The notes below the pieces were generated by a model. It was not told where the DNA came from, did no database searches, and saw only the letters and a program-made list of their open reading frames with translations. Both the position numbers and the translations under genes were made by a program. A DNA stretch of 64,000 nucleotides from Planomonospora parontospora. GTDB taxonomy: Bacteria > Actinomycetota > Actinomycetes > Streptosporangiales > Streptosporangiaceae. Shown in pieces: positions 20,350 through 29,159 of the stretch (within the stretch, counting starts at the first letter, position 1; each line of letters starts with the position of its first letter). The stretch is from positions 34,974-98,973 of the forward strand of contig BMQD01000022.1 in assembly GCA_014647935.1 (NCBI GenBank). Reading direction: 5' to 3'.

Positions 20350-21978
20350 TCAGCCGCCGATCTTCCCGACCCCGGCCCCCGCGGTGACGATCGCCTTCAC
20401 CGAGGCCGGATCGTCCAGGGTGTAGCGGTAGTAGGCGCTCGCCTCCTGCACCGTCCCGCTGCAGTCGGGCCTGCCCGAGTCGTCGGCGAACACGTTGTCG
20501 CGGGCGACGCACCTGCCCGACGGCCCGGCGTAGTGGTTCGTCACGGGTTCCTCGACCCGCTCGAAGTAGTTGCCCTCGACCAGGCAGCCGGCGTCCGCCT
20601 GGCAGGCCACCCCGGTGTCGGTGTTGTAGACGTAGTAGTTGTTGAACACGTGGACCGGCTCGCCGAACCGGACCCGGGGGTTGCGCTGCGGCGTGCGGTC
20701 GAACCAGTTGTGGTGGTAGGTGACCTTGAGCCGCCCGGTGTCCTGCGCGCCGTTGTCGTCGTCATGGCCGAGCAGCATGTTCTTGGTGTGGTCGTGCGTG
20801 CGGTTCCACGACACGGTGACGTAGGACGAGCCGCGCTTGATGTCGACCAGCCCGTCGTAGCCGCAGCACAGGTCGTTGTGGTCGATCCAGACGTGGTGGG
20901 AGAACATCTGCACGTTGATCGCGTCGTCGGTGGCGCCGCGGAACGTCAGGTTGCGGACGACGACGTTGTGCACGGCGTCCGCGGGCGGCGAGGTGACCGC
21001 GTCGTCGGCGGGCAGGCCGATGTTGAACCCGCCGCCGCTGATGCCCGCACCGGAGCCGATGCCCACGATGGTCTTGTCCGAGGCGACGTCGTGCATCCCC
21101 GCCGGAACGGTGATCATCCCGCGCACGCAGATGTTCAGCGGACCGCTCCGCCCGATCGCGGCGAGCAGCTCACCGGCCGTGTCGACCTCGACGGTGGGCC
21201 CGCCGGCGCCTCCCGTGGTGCCGTTCTGGCCCCAGGCGTCCACCGAGGCGAACCCGGCGGGCGCGCCCGAGGTGGGGCAGGACCCCGGAGGCGGCGTGTC
21301 CGTGACCGTGGGGGTGGGCGTGGGGCTGGCCGACGGCCCGCCCGGACCGGGGACGTCGGTCACCAGCACGTCGTCGAACGCGGCGCTCGCGTAGTGGCCC
21401 GCGAGGCCCGCCCTGCCGGAGGGGAAGGCGGAGTCCGTCGCCGAGACGACCTCCACGCCGTCGACGAAGCCGCGCAGCGTCGTGCCGAACGCCTCCAGCC
21501 TGAGCGTGTACCACCTGCCCGCGGTCACCGCCGCCGGGGCCGAGTCGAGGGTCGCGGGCGCGCCGCCGCTCCGCTTGCCGAGGACGACCGAGCCCGTGCT
21601 GCTCAACCCGAGGAAGTAGTGGGAGCCGGTGCCCTGCGCTCTGGCCAGCACCGCGACATACCTGCCGCCGCCGTTGAACGCGATCGGCTTCACCCGCGCC
21701 TGCACGGACTGGTCCGACCAGCCGACGCCGGTCACGGCCCTGGCGTCCGCGCCGGTGCCGCCCTGCCGGTACACGCGGGAGCCGTCGGCGACCACCGACC
21801 AGCTCCCGCCGGACTTCGACCACCCGGCGGCGTCGCCGTCCTCGAAGTCGTCGCCGAGCAGCGTCGCGGCGGACGCGCCGGGCACCGCCACCAGGGTCAG
21901 CACCCCGAGCAGCGCGGCGGTGACGGCCGCGAGCGCGGTCAGCAGCGGACCGGCGCTGCGCTCTTTCCTGATTCGCAC
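20350..21978 (-). CDS. Secreted pectate lyase (PL1) with N-terminal LamG-like module
   Basis: A 542-aa exported enzyme that cleaves polygalacturonate by beta-elimination. The order is a signal peptide (ending VAVPGASAA), a concanavalin-like module (residues about 40-220: LLGDDFEDGDAAGWSKSGGS through DVLVTDVPG), a Ser/Thr/Pro linker (SPTPTPTVTDTPPPG), then the PL1 beta-helix with WIDHNDLCCGYDG, the calcium/active-site region VTVSWNRTHDH and the strand RLKVTYHHNWFDR with conserved RNPRVRFGEPVHVFNNYY. GTG 21978 has GGAGGT 6 nt upstream, and the preceding open frame covers the operator. It is divergent from the next lyase, and each has its own promoter and operator. Confidence 0.94.
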   Translation of the reverse strand: MRIRKERSAGPLLTALAAVTAALLGVLTLVAVPGASAATLLGDDFEDGDAAGWSKSGGSWSVVADGSRVYRQGGTGADARAVTGVGWSDQSVQARVKPIAFNGGGRYVAVLARAQGTGSHYFLGLSSTGSVVLGKRSGGAPATLDSAPAAVTAGRWYTLRLEAFGTTLRGFVDGVEVVSATDSAFPSGRAGLAGHYASAAFDDVLVTDVPGPGGPSASPTPTPTVTDTPPPGSCPTSGAPAGFASVDAWGQNGTTGGAGGPTVEVDTAGELLAAIGRSGPLNICVRGMITVPAGMHDVASDKTIVGIGSGAGISGGGFNIGLPADDAVTSPPADAVHNVVVRNLTFRGATDDAINVQMFSHHVWIDHNDLCCGYDGLVDIKRGSSYVTVSWNRTHDHTKNMLLGHDDDNGAQDTGRLKVTYHHNWFDRTPQRNPRVRFGEPVHVFNNYYVYNTDTGVACQADAGCLVEGNYFERVEEPVTNHYAGPSGRCVARDNVFADDSGRPDCSGTVQEASAYYRYTLDDPASVKAIVTAGAGVGKIGG

Positions 21979-22050
21979 TGTGGAACCTCCAGTTCCGAGA
22001 CGCCGCCCGGGCGTGCCTCGGCCCGGCCGGACGAGCTGGTACGGAGTCAG

Positions 22051-22105
22051 GGAAAGCGCTATCCGCTCTCTCCGCACTTGTACGCCCCGCAGCGGGGCGG
22101 GTCAA
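22051..22105 (-). promoter_or_regulatory. Promoter and LacI-type operator of the leftward pectate lyase
   Basis: On the minus strand: TTGACC (22105-22100), a 17-bp spacer, TACAAG (22082-22077), then 12 nt later the near-palindrome GGATAGCGCTTTCC (22064-22051). The operator would sit at the transcription start and block initiation. The layout matches the promoters at 22314 and 29173. Confidence 0.7.
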
Positions 22106-22313
22106 GGGGTGCGGTCCGCCGGGATCCCGTCGCTCTGTCGGGCGGGACGGCGGTCCGCTGCGGCGGAATCCGTCGGGCACGTCGGTGAACCAGCTGTGAA
22201 CTGGGAGACCGGGTGGCGGGGAGAGGCCGATCGGCGGGCGGCGACGCCTCGAGGCGACGGTGTGGAGCGCAGGGGCGGGTCACTCGGAGCGAGGGATCTG
22301 CGGCGTTTAACCA

Positions 22314-22368
22314 TTGACTGGCCGGTGTTGTTAACGTACGTTCACCGTAGTCAAGGAAAGCGCTTTCC
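22314..22368 (+). promoter_or_regulatory. Promoter and LacI-type operator of the rightward pectate lyase operon
   Basis: TTGACT (22314-22319), a 17-bp spacer, TACGTT (22337-22342), then 12 nt later the perfect 14-bp palindrome GGAAAGCGCTTTCC (22355-22368). The -10 also lies inside AACGTACGTT (22333-22342), a 10-bp palindrome related to the TTAACG repeat before GH16. The leader to the start codon is about 140 nt. Confidence 0.75.
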
Positions 22369-22506
22369 ATTCTCCCTCCTCTCGTCGCGGCTGACATACC
22401 GCTCATGCCCGGGAACGGGTGCGGACGAGCCGGCCGCTTGCGACGCCCCCTTCCGCCGAAGCACCGCAGGCCGTGCCGGCGGCGCATGCAGAAAGCAGAG
22501 CGATCC

Positions 22507-23562
22507 ATGGCATCCAGACCGTCCGTCTCCCATCGGTCCCCGGGTCCCGCTAGGAGGGCACCCGCCCGCTACCGCGACCGGATGGCGGCACTCGCCGCCG
22601 CGGCGGCCACCGCCCTGACCGCGCTCCCGGCGAGTGCCGCCGCCCCGGCCCCGTCGGCCGCCCCGTACGGCACCGCCGACACCCCGACGGGCTTCGCCTC
22701 TGTCGACGCCCTCGGCCGGAACGGCACCACCGGAGGTGCCGGCGGCCCCACGGTGACCGTCACCACGGCGGCGGAGCTGAAGGACTACGCGGGGCGGCGC
22801 GGCCCCTACGTCATCCGGGTCTCCGGCAGCATCCGGCTCAGCGGCATGGTCACCGTCATCGCCGACAAGAGCATCCTGGGCGTGGGCTCGACCGCGGAGA
22901 TCACCGGCGGCGGCCTCCAGCTCGGCTCGACCACCCGGCCAGGCAACAACGTGATCATCCGGAACATCCGGTTCACCGGCGCCTCGGACGACTCCGTCAG
23001 CGTCACCAACAAGGCCCACCACGTGTGGATCGACCACAACGACTTCTCCGGCGGCTACGACGGCCTGCTCGACATCAAGCGGGAGTCGGACCTCGTCACG
23101 GTCTCGTGGAACCGCTTCCACCACCACAGCAAGGCGGCGCTGCTCGGCCACTCCGACACCTACACCGCCGACGTCGGCAAGCTCCGGGTGACCTACCACC
23201 ACAACTTCTTCGACGGCACCGATCAGCGCCATCCCCGGGTGCGCTTCGCCGAACCCGTCCACGTCCTCAACAACTACTACCGGAACAACGCCCTGTACGG
23301 CGTGGCCTCGACGCAGAACGCCGGCGTGCTGGTGGAGGGCAACCACTTCGAGAACGTCGCCCACCCCGTGCACGTCGGCTACGACAAGAGCGGGCCGGGC
23401 CGGGTGGTCGAGCGCGACAACGTCTACGTGAACTCGGGCGTGCCCGAGACGGCGGGCACGGTCGTCGAGCCGCGCACCTACTACCCCTACACGGTCGACG
23501 ACCCCGCGGCCGTCCCGGCGATCGTCACCGCGGGCGCCGGCATCGGGAAGATCGGCCTCTAG
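22507..23562 (+). CDS. Secreted pectate lyase (PL1), single domain
   Basis: A 351-aa exported pectate lyase consisting of a signal sequence (MAALAAAAATALTALPASAAA after a basic leader) and one PL1 beta-helix. Conserved pieces are RNGTTGGAGG, VWIDHNDFSGGYDG, LVTVSWNRFHHHSK, RVTYHHNFFDGTDQRHPRVRF and NNYYRNNALYGVAST. ATG 22507 is chosen; ATG 22486 is possible, and neither has a good ribosome site. It is followed after 65 bp by a second PL1 gene, and the two form an operon from the promoter at 22314. Its 3' end is nearly identical to that of its neighbour. Confidence 0.93.
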   Translation: MASRPSVSHRSPGPARRAPARYRDRMAALAAAAATALTALPASAAAPAPSAAPYGTADTPTGFASVDALGRNGTTGGAGGPTVTVTTAAELKDYAGRRGPYVIRVSGSIRLSGMVTVIADKSILGVGSTAEITGGGLQLGSTTRPGNNVIIRNIRFTGASDDSVSVTNKAHHVWIDHNDFSGGYDGLLDIKRESDLVTVSWNRFHHHSKAALLGHSDTYTADVGKLRVTYHHNFFDGTDQRHPRVRFAEPVHVLNNYYRNNALYGVASTQNAGVLVEGNHFENVAHPVHVGYDKSGPGRVVERDNVYVNSGVPETAGTVVEPRTYYPYTVDDPAAVPAIVTAGAGIGKIGL

Positions 23563-23627
23563 CCCGCGGCGCCTCCGCCCGCCCACCGCCCGCTGGCGGG
23601 CGACGTCCCCAACCGAAAGGCAGACCC

Positions 23628-24671
23628 GTGATCCGGACCTCCACCGCCCGCACGAACCGCCCCGGTCACCGCACGACGGCCGGGGCGGTCGCGGCCGCCG
23701 CCCTCGCCGCGCTGCTCGGCTCCGGCGGCGTCCCGGCACCCGCGCTCGCCGCCGTGCACGTCCCGGTCCCCGCGGCGGCGGCCGACGGCCCCGTCGGCTT
23801 CGCCGCCGTCGACGCCCTCGGCCGGAACGGCACCACCGGAGGCGCCGGAGGCCGCACGGTCACCGCCACCGACGCCGAGCAGTTCCTGGAGTACATCGAC
23901 AGCAAGGAGACCCTCGTCATCCGGGTGGCGGGCACCATCGCCATCACCAGCAAGCAGGGGGTGCGGCCCAACAAGACCATCATCGGGGTCGGCACCTCGG
24001 GCCACATCACCGGCGGCGGCCTGGACTTCTACCGGTCGTACAACGTGATCGTGCGCAACCTGCGCTTCACCGCCGCCGAGGACGACGCGATCAATATCGG
24101 CCGCGAGTCGCACCACATCTGGATCGACCACAACACCTTCTCCGGCGCGGTGGACGGCTCCATCGACGTGGTGCGCGGCGCCGACTACGTCACCGTCTCG
24201 TGGAACCACTTCGACCACTCCGACAAGAGCATGCTGATCAGCCACTCCGACGGCGCCGCGGGCACCGACGTGGGCCGCCTCAAGGTGACCATCCACCACA
24301 ACTTCTTCGACAACAGCCGCCAGCGCCACCCGCGCGTCCGGTTCGGCGAGCCGGTGCACGTCTTCAACAACTACTTCCTGGGCAACGAGCTGTACGGCGT
24401 GGCCTCCACCGAGAACGCCGGCGTGCTGGTGGAGGGCAACTACTTCCAGGATGTCCCGCACCCGCTCGTCTCGGCGAGCGGCTACGCCGACAGCGGGCCG
24501 GGCAGGGCCGTACAGCGCAATAACGTCTACGTGAACTCGGGCGTGCCCGAGACGGCGGGCACGGTCGTCGAGCCGCGTACCTACTACCCCTACACGGTCG
24601 ACGACCCCTCGACCGTGCCCGCGAAGGTGCGCTCCGGTGCCGGTGTCGGGGCGCAGTGGGGCCCGGCCTGA
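23628..24671 (+). CDS. Secreted pectate lyase (PL1), tandem paralog
   Basis: A 347-aa exported PL1 enzyme with the same plan as its upstream neighbour: signal peptide (AAAALAALLGSGGVPAPALA), then beta-helix with RNGTTGGAGG, IWIDHNTFSGAVDG, YVTVSWNHFDHSDK, KVTIHHNFFDNSRQRHPRVRF. GTG 23628 has GAAAGG 7 nt upstream. The codons for VYVNSGVPETAGTVVEPR and the next 10 residues match the upstream gene at almost every base, which suggests tandem duplication with later gene conversion. A hairpin terminator follows. Confidence 0.93.
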   Translation: MIRTSTARTNRPGHRTTAGAVAAAALAALLGSGGVPAPALAAVHVPVPAAAADGPVGFAAVDALGRNGTTGGAGGRTVTATDAEQFLEYIDSKETLVIRVAGTIAITSKQGVRPNKTIIGVGTSGHITGGGLDFYRSYNVIVRNLRFTAAEDDAINIGRESHHIWIDHNTFSGAVDGSIDVVRGADYVTVSWNHFDHSDKSMLISHSDGAAGTDVGRLKVTIHHNFFDNSRQRHPRVRFGEPVHVFNNYFLGNELYGVASTENAGVLVEGNYFQDVPHPLVSASGYADSGPGRAVQRNNVYVNSGVPETAGTVVEPRTYYPYTVDDPSTVPAKVRSGAGVGAQWGPA

Positions 24672-24716
24672 CCGGCGGATCCGCATCCGGCCCGCACGGG
24701 ACGGCCCGCGCGGCGC

Positions 24717-24748
24717 GGCCCTCCCCACGGCCTCCCGCGGGGAGGGCC
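24717..24748 (+). terminator. Hairpin terminator after the pectate lyase pair
   Basis: A perfect 10-bp stem GGCCCTCCCC / GGGGAGGGCC with a 12-nt loop, 45 bp after the stop. Confidence 0.65.
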
Positions 24749-24841
24749 CGCCGGTGGAACGGCCCGGCGGGCGGGGCGCGGGGTGGAGCGGACGCGTGGG
24801 GCCGGGCGATCGCGCCCGCGACTGTCTCTAAGCTCTGGAGC

Positions 24842-25462
24842 GTGGCGAAATACTTCGACGTGCATCCGGACAGCCCGCAGCCCCGGCTGATCGGCCAGGT
24901 GGCCGATCTCCTGCGGGCGGACGGACTGATCGCGTATCCGACGGACTCCGGCTACGCGCTGGGGTGCCGAATGGGAAACAAGGAGGGGATCGACAGGATC
25001 AGGGAGATCCGCGATCTCGGTAGCGACCACCACTTCACCCTGGTGTGCCGGGATTTCGCGCAGTTCGGCCAGTTCGTTCATGTGAGCAATGCGCAGTTCC
25101 GCTCGGTCAAGGCGGCGACCCCCGGCGGTTACACGTTCATCCTGCCCGGGACCAAGGAGGTGCCGCGGCGGTTGCTGCACCCCCGGAAGAAGACGGTCGG
25201 TGTCCGGATCCCCGATCACGTCGTCGTGCAGGCGCTGCTGGCCGAGCTCGGCGAGCCGCTGGTGTCGAGCACCCTGCTGCTGCCCGACGAGGCCGAGTCC
25301 CTGACCCAGGGCTGGGAGATCAAGGAGCGGCTCGACCACGTGGTGGACGCCGTCGTCGACTCCGGTGAGTGCGGTGCCACCCCGACGACGGTCGTCGACC
25401 TCTCGCAGGACGAGCCGGAGATCCTCCGCCGGGGCACCGGGGACCCGTCCCTCTTCGAGTAG
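24842..25462 (+). CDS. YciO/YrdC/Sua5-family L-threonylcarbamoyladenylate synthase-like protein
   Basis: A 206-aa single-domain member of the Sua5/YciO/YrdC family, which makes threonylcarbamoyl-AMP for the t6A37 tRNA modification. It shows the nucleotide-pocket sequences LIAYPTDSGYALGCRMGNK, ATPGGYTFILPGTKEVP and KTVGVRIPDHVV. The short length and KKTVGVRIPDH are closer to YciO than to the cellular enzyme that works with TsaBDE, so the t6A role is not certain. GTG 24842 is preceded by GGAG at a 3-nt spacing. Confidence 0.85.
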   Translation: MAKYFDVHPDSPQPRLIGQVADLLRADGLIAYPTDSGYALGCRMGNKEGIDRIREIRDLGSDHHFTLVCRDFAQFGQFVHVSNAQFRSVKAATPGGYTFILPGTKEVPRRLLHPRKKTVGVRIPDHVVVQALLAELGEPLVSSTLLLPDEAESLTQGWEIKERLDHVVDAVVDSGECGATPTTVVDLSQDEPEILRRGTGDPSLFE

Positions 25463-25517
25463 GGTCCCGGCGCCGTCCACGTGGTGACGGTGTGGCCCGG
25501 CGACGGCGCCCGGGGCC

Positions 25518-25538
25518 GGCGGCCGCGGTGCGGCCGCC
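25518..25538. terminator. Hairpin after yciO-like gene
   Basis: A perfect 9-bp stem GGCGGCCGC / GCGGCCGCC with a 3-nt loop, 55 bp after the stop; a compact GC-rich terminator candidate. Confidence 0.5.
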
Positions 25539-25649
25539 GCCTCCTCGGCCGGTGCCCGAGGGCGGATCCCGCCGCCGGCCGGGTGATTCCGGCTCCGCCG
25601 GTCCGCCTGCGACGAGCGGTCCGCTCAACGGGCGCTTTAAGGTGATCTC

Positions 25650-26831
25650 ATGCCTGCCACGCTGAGTTCCACGAAGACCCGAGCGGCACTGCGTTCCTCG
25701 GCCCGCATCTCCCTGGAACTGCTCCTGGTCCTGCTGATGGCCGCCGTGGTGCTGTGGGCGCTGGGCTGGACGTGGTCGGTGACGTGGCCGGTGATCGTCG
25801 CGCTGCTGATGACCACGCTGACCTGGCCGCCCACCCGCTTCCTGCGCCGGCGCGGATGGCGTCCGGCCCTGGCCGCGTCGGTCGTGACCGTGCTCTTCCT
25901 CATCGTGGCGGCGGGCATCGCGGTGCTGATCGCCGTGCCGGTCGCGTCCCAGTCCGGCGAACTCACCAAGGGCGTGGTCGACGGCATCCAGCAACTGCGG
26001 CAATGGGCCGCCGGTCCGCCGTTGAACATCGGCGAGGACCAGCTCGCCAAGGGACTCGACACGGCGGTGGCCCGCATCCAGGACAGCGTCGGCGGCATCG
26101 TCAACGCCGCCGTCACCGGCGTGGGCACGGTGCTCAACGGCGTCGTCACCACGGTCCTGGCCCTCTTCCTGATGTTCTTCTTCCTGAAGGACGGTCCCAG
26201 GTTCCTGCCCTGGCTGGCCCGCCAGCTGCCCGGCCGGCTCGCAGCCGATGTGCCGGCCGTCGCCGCGCGCGGCTGGGACACCCTGGGGGCGTTCGTCCGG
26301 TCGCAGGCCTTCGTCGGCCTGCTGGATGCCGTCTTCATCGGACTGGGCCTGTGGATCGTCGGCGTGCCCCTGGTGCTTCCGCTGGCCGTGCTGACGTTCG
26401 TGGCGGCGTTCGTGCCGATCGTCGGAGCCCTCTTCGCCGGCTTCGTGGCCGTGCTCATCGCCCTGGTGTCCAACGGCCTGACCGACGCGCTCATCGTGCT
26501 GGCGATCATCGTCGTGGTGCAGCAGCTCGAGGGCAACGTCTTCCAGCCCATGGTGCAGAGCCGCGGCCTGGGCCTGCACGCGGCGGTGGTCCTGCTCGCC
26601 GTCACGCTCGGCGGCAGCCTGGCGGGCATCGTCGGCAGCCTGCTCGCGGTTCCGGCCGCCGCGCTGGTCGCCGTGCTCTGGGGCTACCTGCGCGAGCAGC
26701 TCGCCGAGCCGGGAACGGGCGAGCGGGGCCGGGACCCCGGAGCGGATGAGCCGGGCCGGAAGCAGGAAACGGATGAGCCGGGCCGGGAGCCAGGAGCGGG
26801 CGAACCGGGCAGCGGCTCGGCGCCGGCATAG
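25650..26831 (+). CDS. AI-2E family membrane transporter
   Basis: A 393-aa integral membrane protein of the AI-2E/PerM permease family with about seven or eight helices. Landmarks are LALFLMFFFLKDGPRFLPWL, PLAVLTFVAAFVPIVGALFAG, QQLEGNVFQPMVQSRGLGLHAAVV and a final helix LLAVPAAALVAVLWGYLRE. The family includes a proposed autoinducer-2 exporter and a sodium/proton antiporter, so the substrate is open. The last about 45 residues are a charged hydrophilic tail of repeated EPG-x-GR units (DEPGRKQETDEPGREPGAGE), not part of the family core. Confidence 0.92.
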   Translation: MPATLSSTKTRAALRSSARISLELLLVLLMAAVVLWALGWTWSVTWPVIVALLMTTLTWPPTRFLRRRGWRPALAASVVTVLFLIVAAGIAVLIAVPVASQSGELTKGVVDGIQQLRQWAAGPPLNIGEDQLAKGLDTAVARIQDSVGGIVNAAVTGVGTVLNGVVTTVLALFLMFFFLKDGPRFLPWLARQLPGRLAADVPAVAARGWDTLGAFVRSQAFVGLLDAVFIGLGLWIVGVPLVLPLAVLTFVAAFVPIVGALFAGFVAVLIALVSNGLTDALIVLAIIVVVQQLEGNVFQPMVQSRGLGLHAAVVLLAVTLGGSLAGIVGSLLAVPAAALVAVLWGYLREQLAEPGTGERGRDPGADEPGRKQETDEPGREPGAGEPGSGSAPA

Positions 26832-26922
26832 CGCGCGCGGGTGGTGATCCCGTGCTGCGGGGCGCGCGAGCACGTGTGACCGGGTTCACCGGCATCGCGG
26901 TCCGGGACTCTGACGGTCCGAG

Positions 26923-26954
26923 ACCGGGGGCCGTCGGATCCGGCGGCCCCCGGT
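26923..26954. terminator. Bidirectional hairpin between convergent permease and pectate lyase genes
   Basis: A perfect 11-bp stem ACCGGGGGCCG / CGGCCCCCGGT with a 10-nt loop, in the 269-bp gap between two converging genes. Confidence 0.65.
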
Positions 26955-27100
26955 CCGGCGTTCGGCGGCGGGCGGCGCTCACGGCGCCGATGCCGGGTGC
27001 GCCGCCCGCCGGATCCGGCGATGCCGGTTCCTGGCGGACGGCGGGAGCGTGCCGCCACGGGATTCGGGCCGGTGCTCCGGCCTCCGTCCCGGAGAGCCCG

Positions 27101-28678
27101 TCAGCCGGCGTAGGTCTCGAACTCGGCGACCTTCGGCGCGCCGGTCGAGCCGGTGATCTCGAAGGTGAGCTTGCGCACCGAGGTCCGGGCGAAGGAGATG
27201 ACGCCCGCTCCGCTGCCGGAGGTCAGGACGGCGCCGGTGTCGCCGTTGAGGACCCTCCAGGTCTTGATGCCGCCCGCGGAGCCCGAGGCCTCACGGATGT
27301 TGATCTTTGACACCGAGGTGGCGGAGCCCCACTTGATCGAGATGGAACCGGTCGAACCGGCCGGCGACCAGTAGGTGCTCATGGAGCCGTCCCGCACGTT
27401 GCCGTAGCTCGTCCCGCCGGCCTTGCTGGAGCCGTCGGAGCCGGCCCCGATGCTGAGGTTGGTCCCGCTGGGCTGGGTGGGCGTCGGGGTGGCGGAGGTG
27501 GTCGGGGTCGGGGTGGGCGTCGGGGTGGCGGAGGTGGTCGGGGTCGGCGTCGGGGTCGGGGACTGCGGCGAGCAGCTGCCGTTCGACACCTTCAGCCCCT
27601 TGTTGGCGCCCGCCGTCTGGCTCACGATGCTCGGCACGCAGCCGGCCGCGTCGAGGCTGTAGGAGTAGGGGATGCTGACGGTGGTGTTGGACTGGGGGTT
27701 GGGACCGGCGGGCTTGTTGTCCCCGCTGGGGCTGGACCAGGTCACGTTGTCGAAGATGTTGCCGCTGACCTGCCAGTAACCGGCCGCGTCGGTGTAGAAG
27801 GTGCCCAGGACGTCCTTGGAGTTCTTGAAGTAGTTGTTGTCCACCTTGGCGCGGGCCCCGGCCCGGGAGTTGATGCCGGACTCGTTGAGGCTCACGTAGT
27901 GGTTGTTGTAGATGTGGGCGATGCCGCCGCGGAGCAGGGGCGTACGGGAGTCGATGTTCTCGTACAGGTTGTGGTGGTACGTGATGAAGCCGTTCGACAG
28001 GTCGCTCTCACTGGACCCGACGAGGCCGCCGCGGCCGGAGTTGCGCAGGGTGCTGTAGGACAGGGTCACGTACTGGGTGTTGCCCTTCATGTCGAAGAGG
28101 CCGTCGAAGCCCTCCGACTCCCCGCCTGACGCCTCCAGGCTGACGTGGTCGACCCAGACGTTGCGGACCGTGCTCTCCATGCCGATGGCGTCGCCGCCGT
28201 TGGACGTGGGCGAGCCCGACTTCTTGACGTTCCGGACGGTCACGTTCTGGATGATGATGTTGCTGGAGTCGCGGATGTGGATGCCCACCTGGTCGAAGAC
28301 GGCGCCGCTGCCGACCCCGACGATCGTGACGTTGCTGATCTGCTTGAGCTCGATCACGCCGGCGGCGGTGCTGCAGCTGTCGCCCGACACCTTGGCGGTG
28401 TTGCCGTGGTTGATGGTCCCCTCGACCTGGATGATGATCGGGGTGCTGCTGCTGGCCCGGTTGCACAGGGCCGCGTGGATCGCGGTCCCCGTGGTGGCCC
28501 GCACCGTCTGCCCGCCCGCGCCGCCGGTGGTCCCGCCGTTCTGGGACGCGTAACCGGTGGCGCCGCCGGCCGCCGCCGACGCCGCGGGTGCGGACAGGGC
28601 CACACCGGTCGTGGCCGCGACGGCCGTCGTGGCCAGTGCAGCGTAGAGTCGCAGTGCGACTGGTCGCCTCATTCTCAT
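27101..28678 (-). CDS. Secreted PL1 pectate/pectin lyase with C-terminal F5/8-type carbohydrate-binding module
   Basis: A 525-aa exported enzyme. After the signal peptide (LATTAVAATTGVALSAPAASA), a PL1 beta-helix of another subfamily (NVWVDHVSLEASGGESEGFD; YVTLSYSTLRNSGRGG; FITYHHNLYENIDSRTPLLR) ends near residue 370. A Pro/Thr linker (repeats of TPTPTTSA) joins it to an F5/8 type C-like module (DGSMSTYWSPAGSTGSISIKWG through VAEFETYAG). ATG 28678 has AAAGG 5 nt upstream; ATG 28672 is close by. The likely promoter is about 480 bp upstream at 29173-29210, which implies a long leader containing a short peptide frame. Confidence 0.93.
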   Translation of the reverse strand: MRMRRPVALRLYAALATTAVAATTGVALSAPAASAAAGGATGYASQNGGTTGGAGGQTVRATTGTAIHAALCNRASSSTPIIIQVEGTINHGNTAKVSGDSCSTAAGVIELKQISNVTIVGVGSGAVFDQVGIHIRDSSNIIIQNVTVRNVKKSGSPTSNGGDAIGMESTVRNVWVDHVSLEASGGESEGFDGLFDMKGNTQYVTLSYSTLRNSGRGGLVGSSESDLSNGFITYHHNLYENIDSRTPLLRGGIAHIYNNHYVSLNESGINSRAGARAKVDNNYFKNSKDVLGTFYTDAAGYWQVSGNIFDNVTWSSPSGDNKPAGPNPQSNTTVSIPYSYSLDAAGCVPSIVSQTAGANKGLKVSNGSCSPQSPTPTPTPTTSATPTPTPTPTTSATPTPTQPSGTNLSIGAGSDGSSKAGGTSYGNVRDGSMSTYWSPAGSTGSISIKWGSATSVSKINIREASGSAGGIKTWRVLNGDTGAVLTSGSGAGVISFARTSVRKLTFEITGSTGAPKVAEFETYAG

Positions 28679-28971
28679 CGTGCCTTTCGTCTTCGGATAT
28701 CGGGTGCCACAGCTGAATTCCGTTGAATTCCGTGGTCGTGTCGGGGCCGGCGACCTGTCGCCGGGCAGGTCGTCGGCGGGCAGGGACGTGAGTGCTCTTC
28801 TCGACGGGGCCGGGACGGTGGTTTCACCGCGACCCGGACCTCCGGGGTCGCCGGTGCCGATCGCGGGATCACCGTGACCGTGCTCCGCCGCCGTGAGGCC
28901 GTGCCGCCGACCGGCGTCAGCGGCACCACCTGCGCGGCGGCCGCCGGGACCGGCGGCGTGACGGGCGTTCG

Positions 28972-29028
28972 TTACAGGGAGTCGTCGTCGTTGTAACCGC
29001 GACGGATGGCGCGATACGTCTTCGTCAT
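28972..29028 (-). CDS. Candidate 18-residue leader peptide
   Basis: ATG 29028 opens the short frame MTKTYRAIRRGYNDDDSL and ends at TAA. A ribosome-site-like AAGGA lies 9 to 13 nt upstream; an in-frame ATG at 29037 would add three residues. The base composition is less GC-rich than the surroundings, and TAA is unusual in this genome. It lies inside the predicted long leader of the PL1-F5/8 gene, so it could be a regulatory leader peptide or a small secreted or signalling peptide. There is no homology evidence. Confidence 0.4.
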   Translation of the reverse strand: MTKTYRAIRRGYNDDDSL

Positions 29029-29159
29029 GGCGTGCATCCTTCGTTCCCTGGTGCGTCGGCATCCCGGGGAGGCCTCCGCGCCGGATCGATGGCGGTTCAT
29101 GCGCGAAGCCGCCGCGGGTGCCGCGGCATCGCCTTCACCGGAACGATCCCTGCAAGTTA

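Larger units (their letters stand above)
21979..22506. other. Divergent promoter region of two pectate lyase genes
   Basis: About 530 bp without a gene. It contains one promoter/operator pair for each direction (listed separately). The middle section, about 22110-22310, shows nothing recognisable. Confidence 0.7.

Noticed and set aside
27479-27565. Tandem-repeat block rich in GTCGGGGTGG
   Set aside because: It simply encodes the Thr/Pro linker of the pectate lyase on the minus strand; not a CRISPR or regulatory repeat.
27101-29062. Longer start for the PL1-F5/8 gene at 29062
   Set aside because: The extra 128 residues are Arg/Gly rich and would place the signal peptide internally. ATG 28678 has a ribosome site directly before a normal signal sequence.
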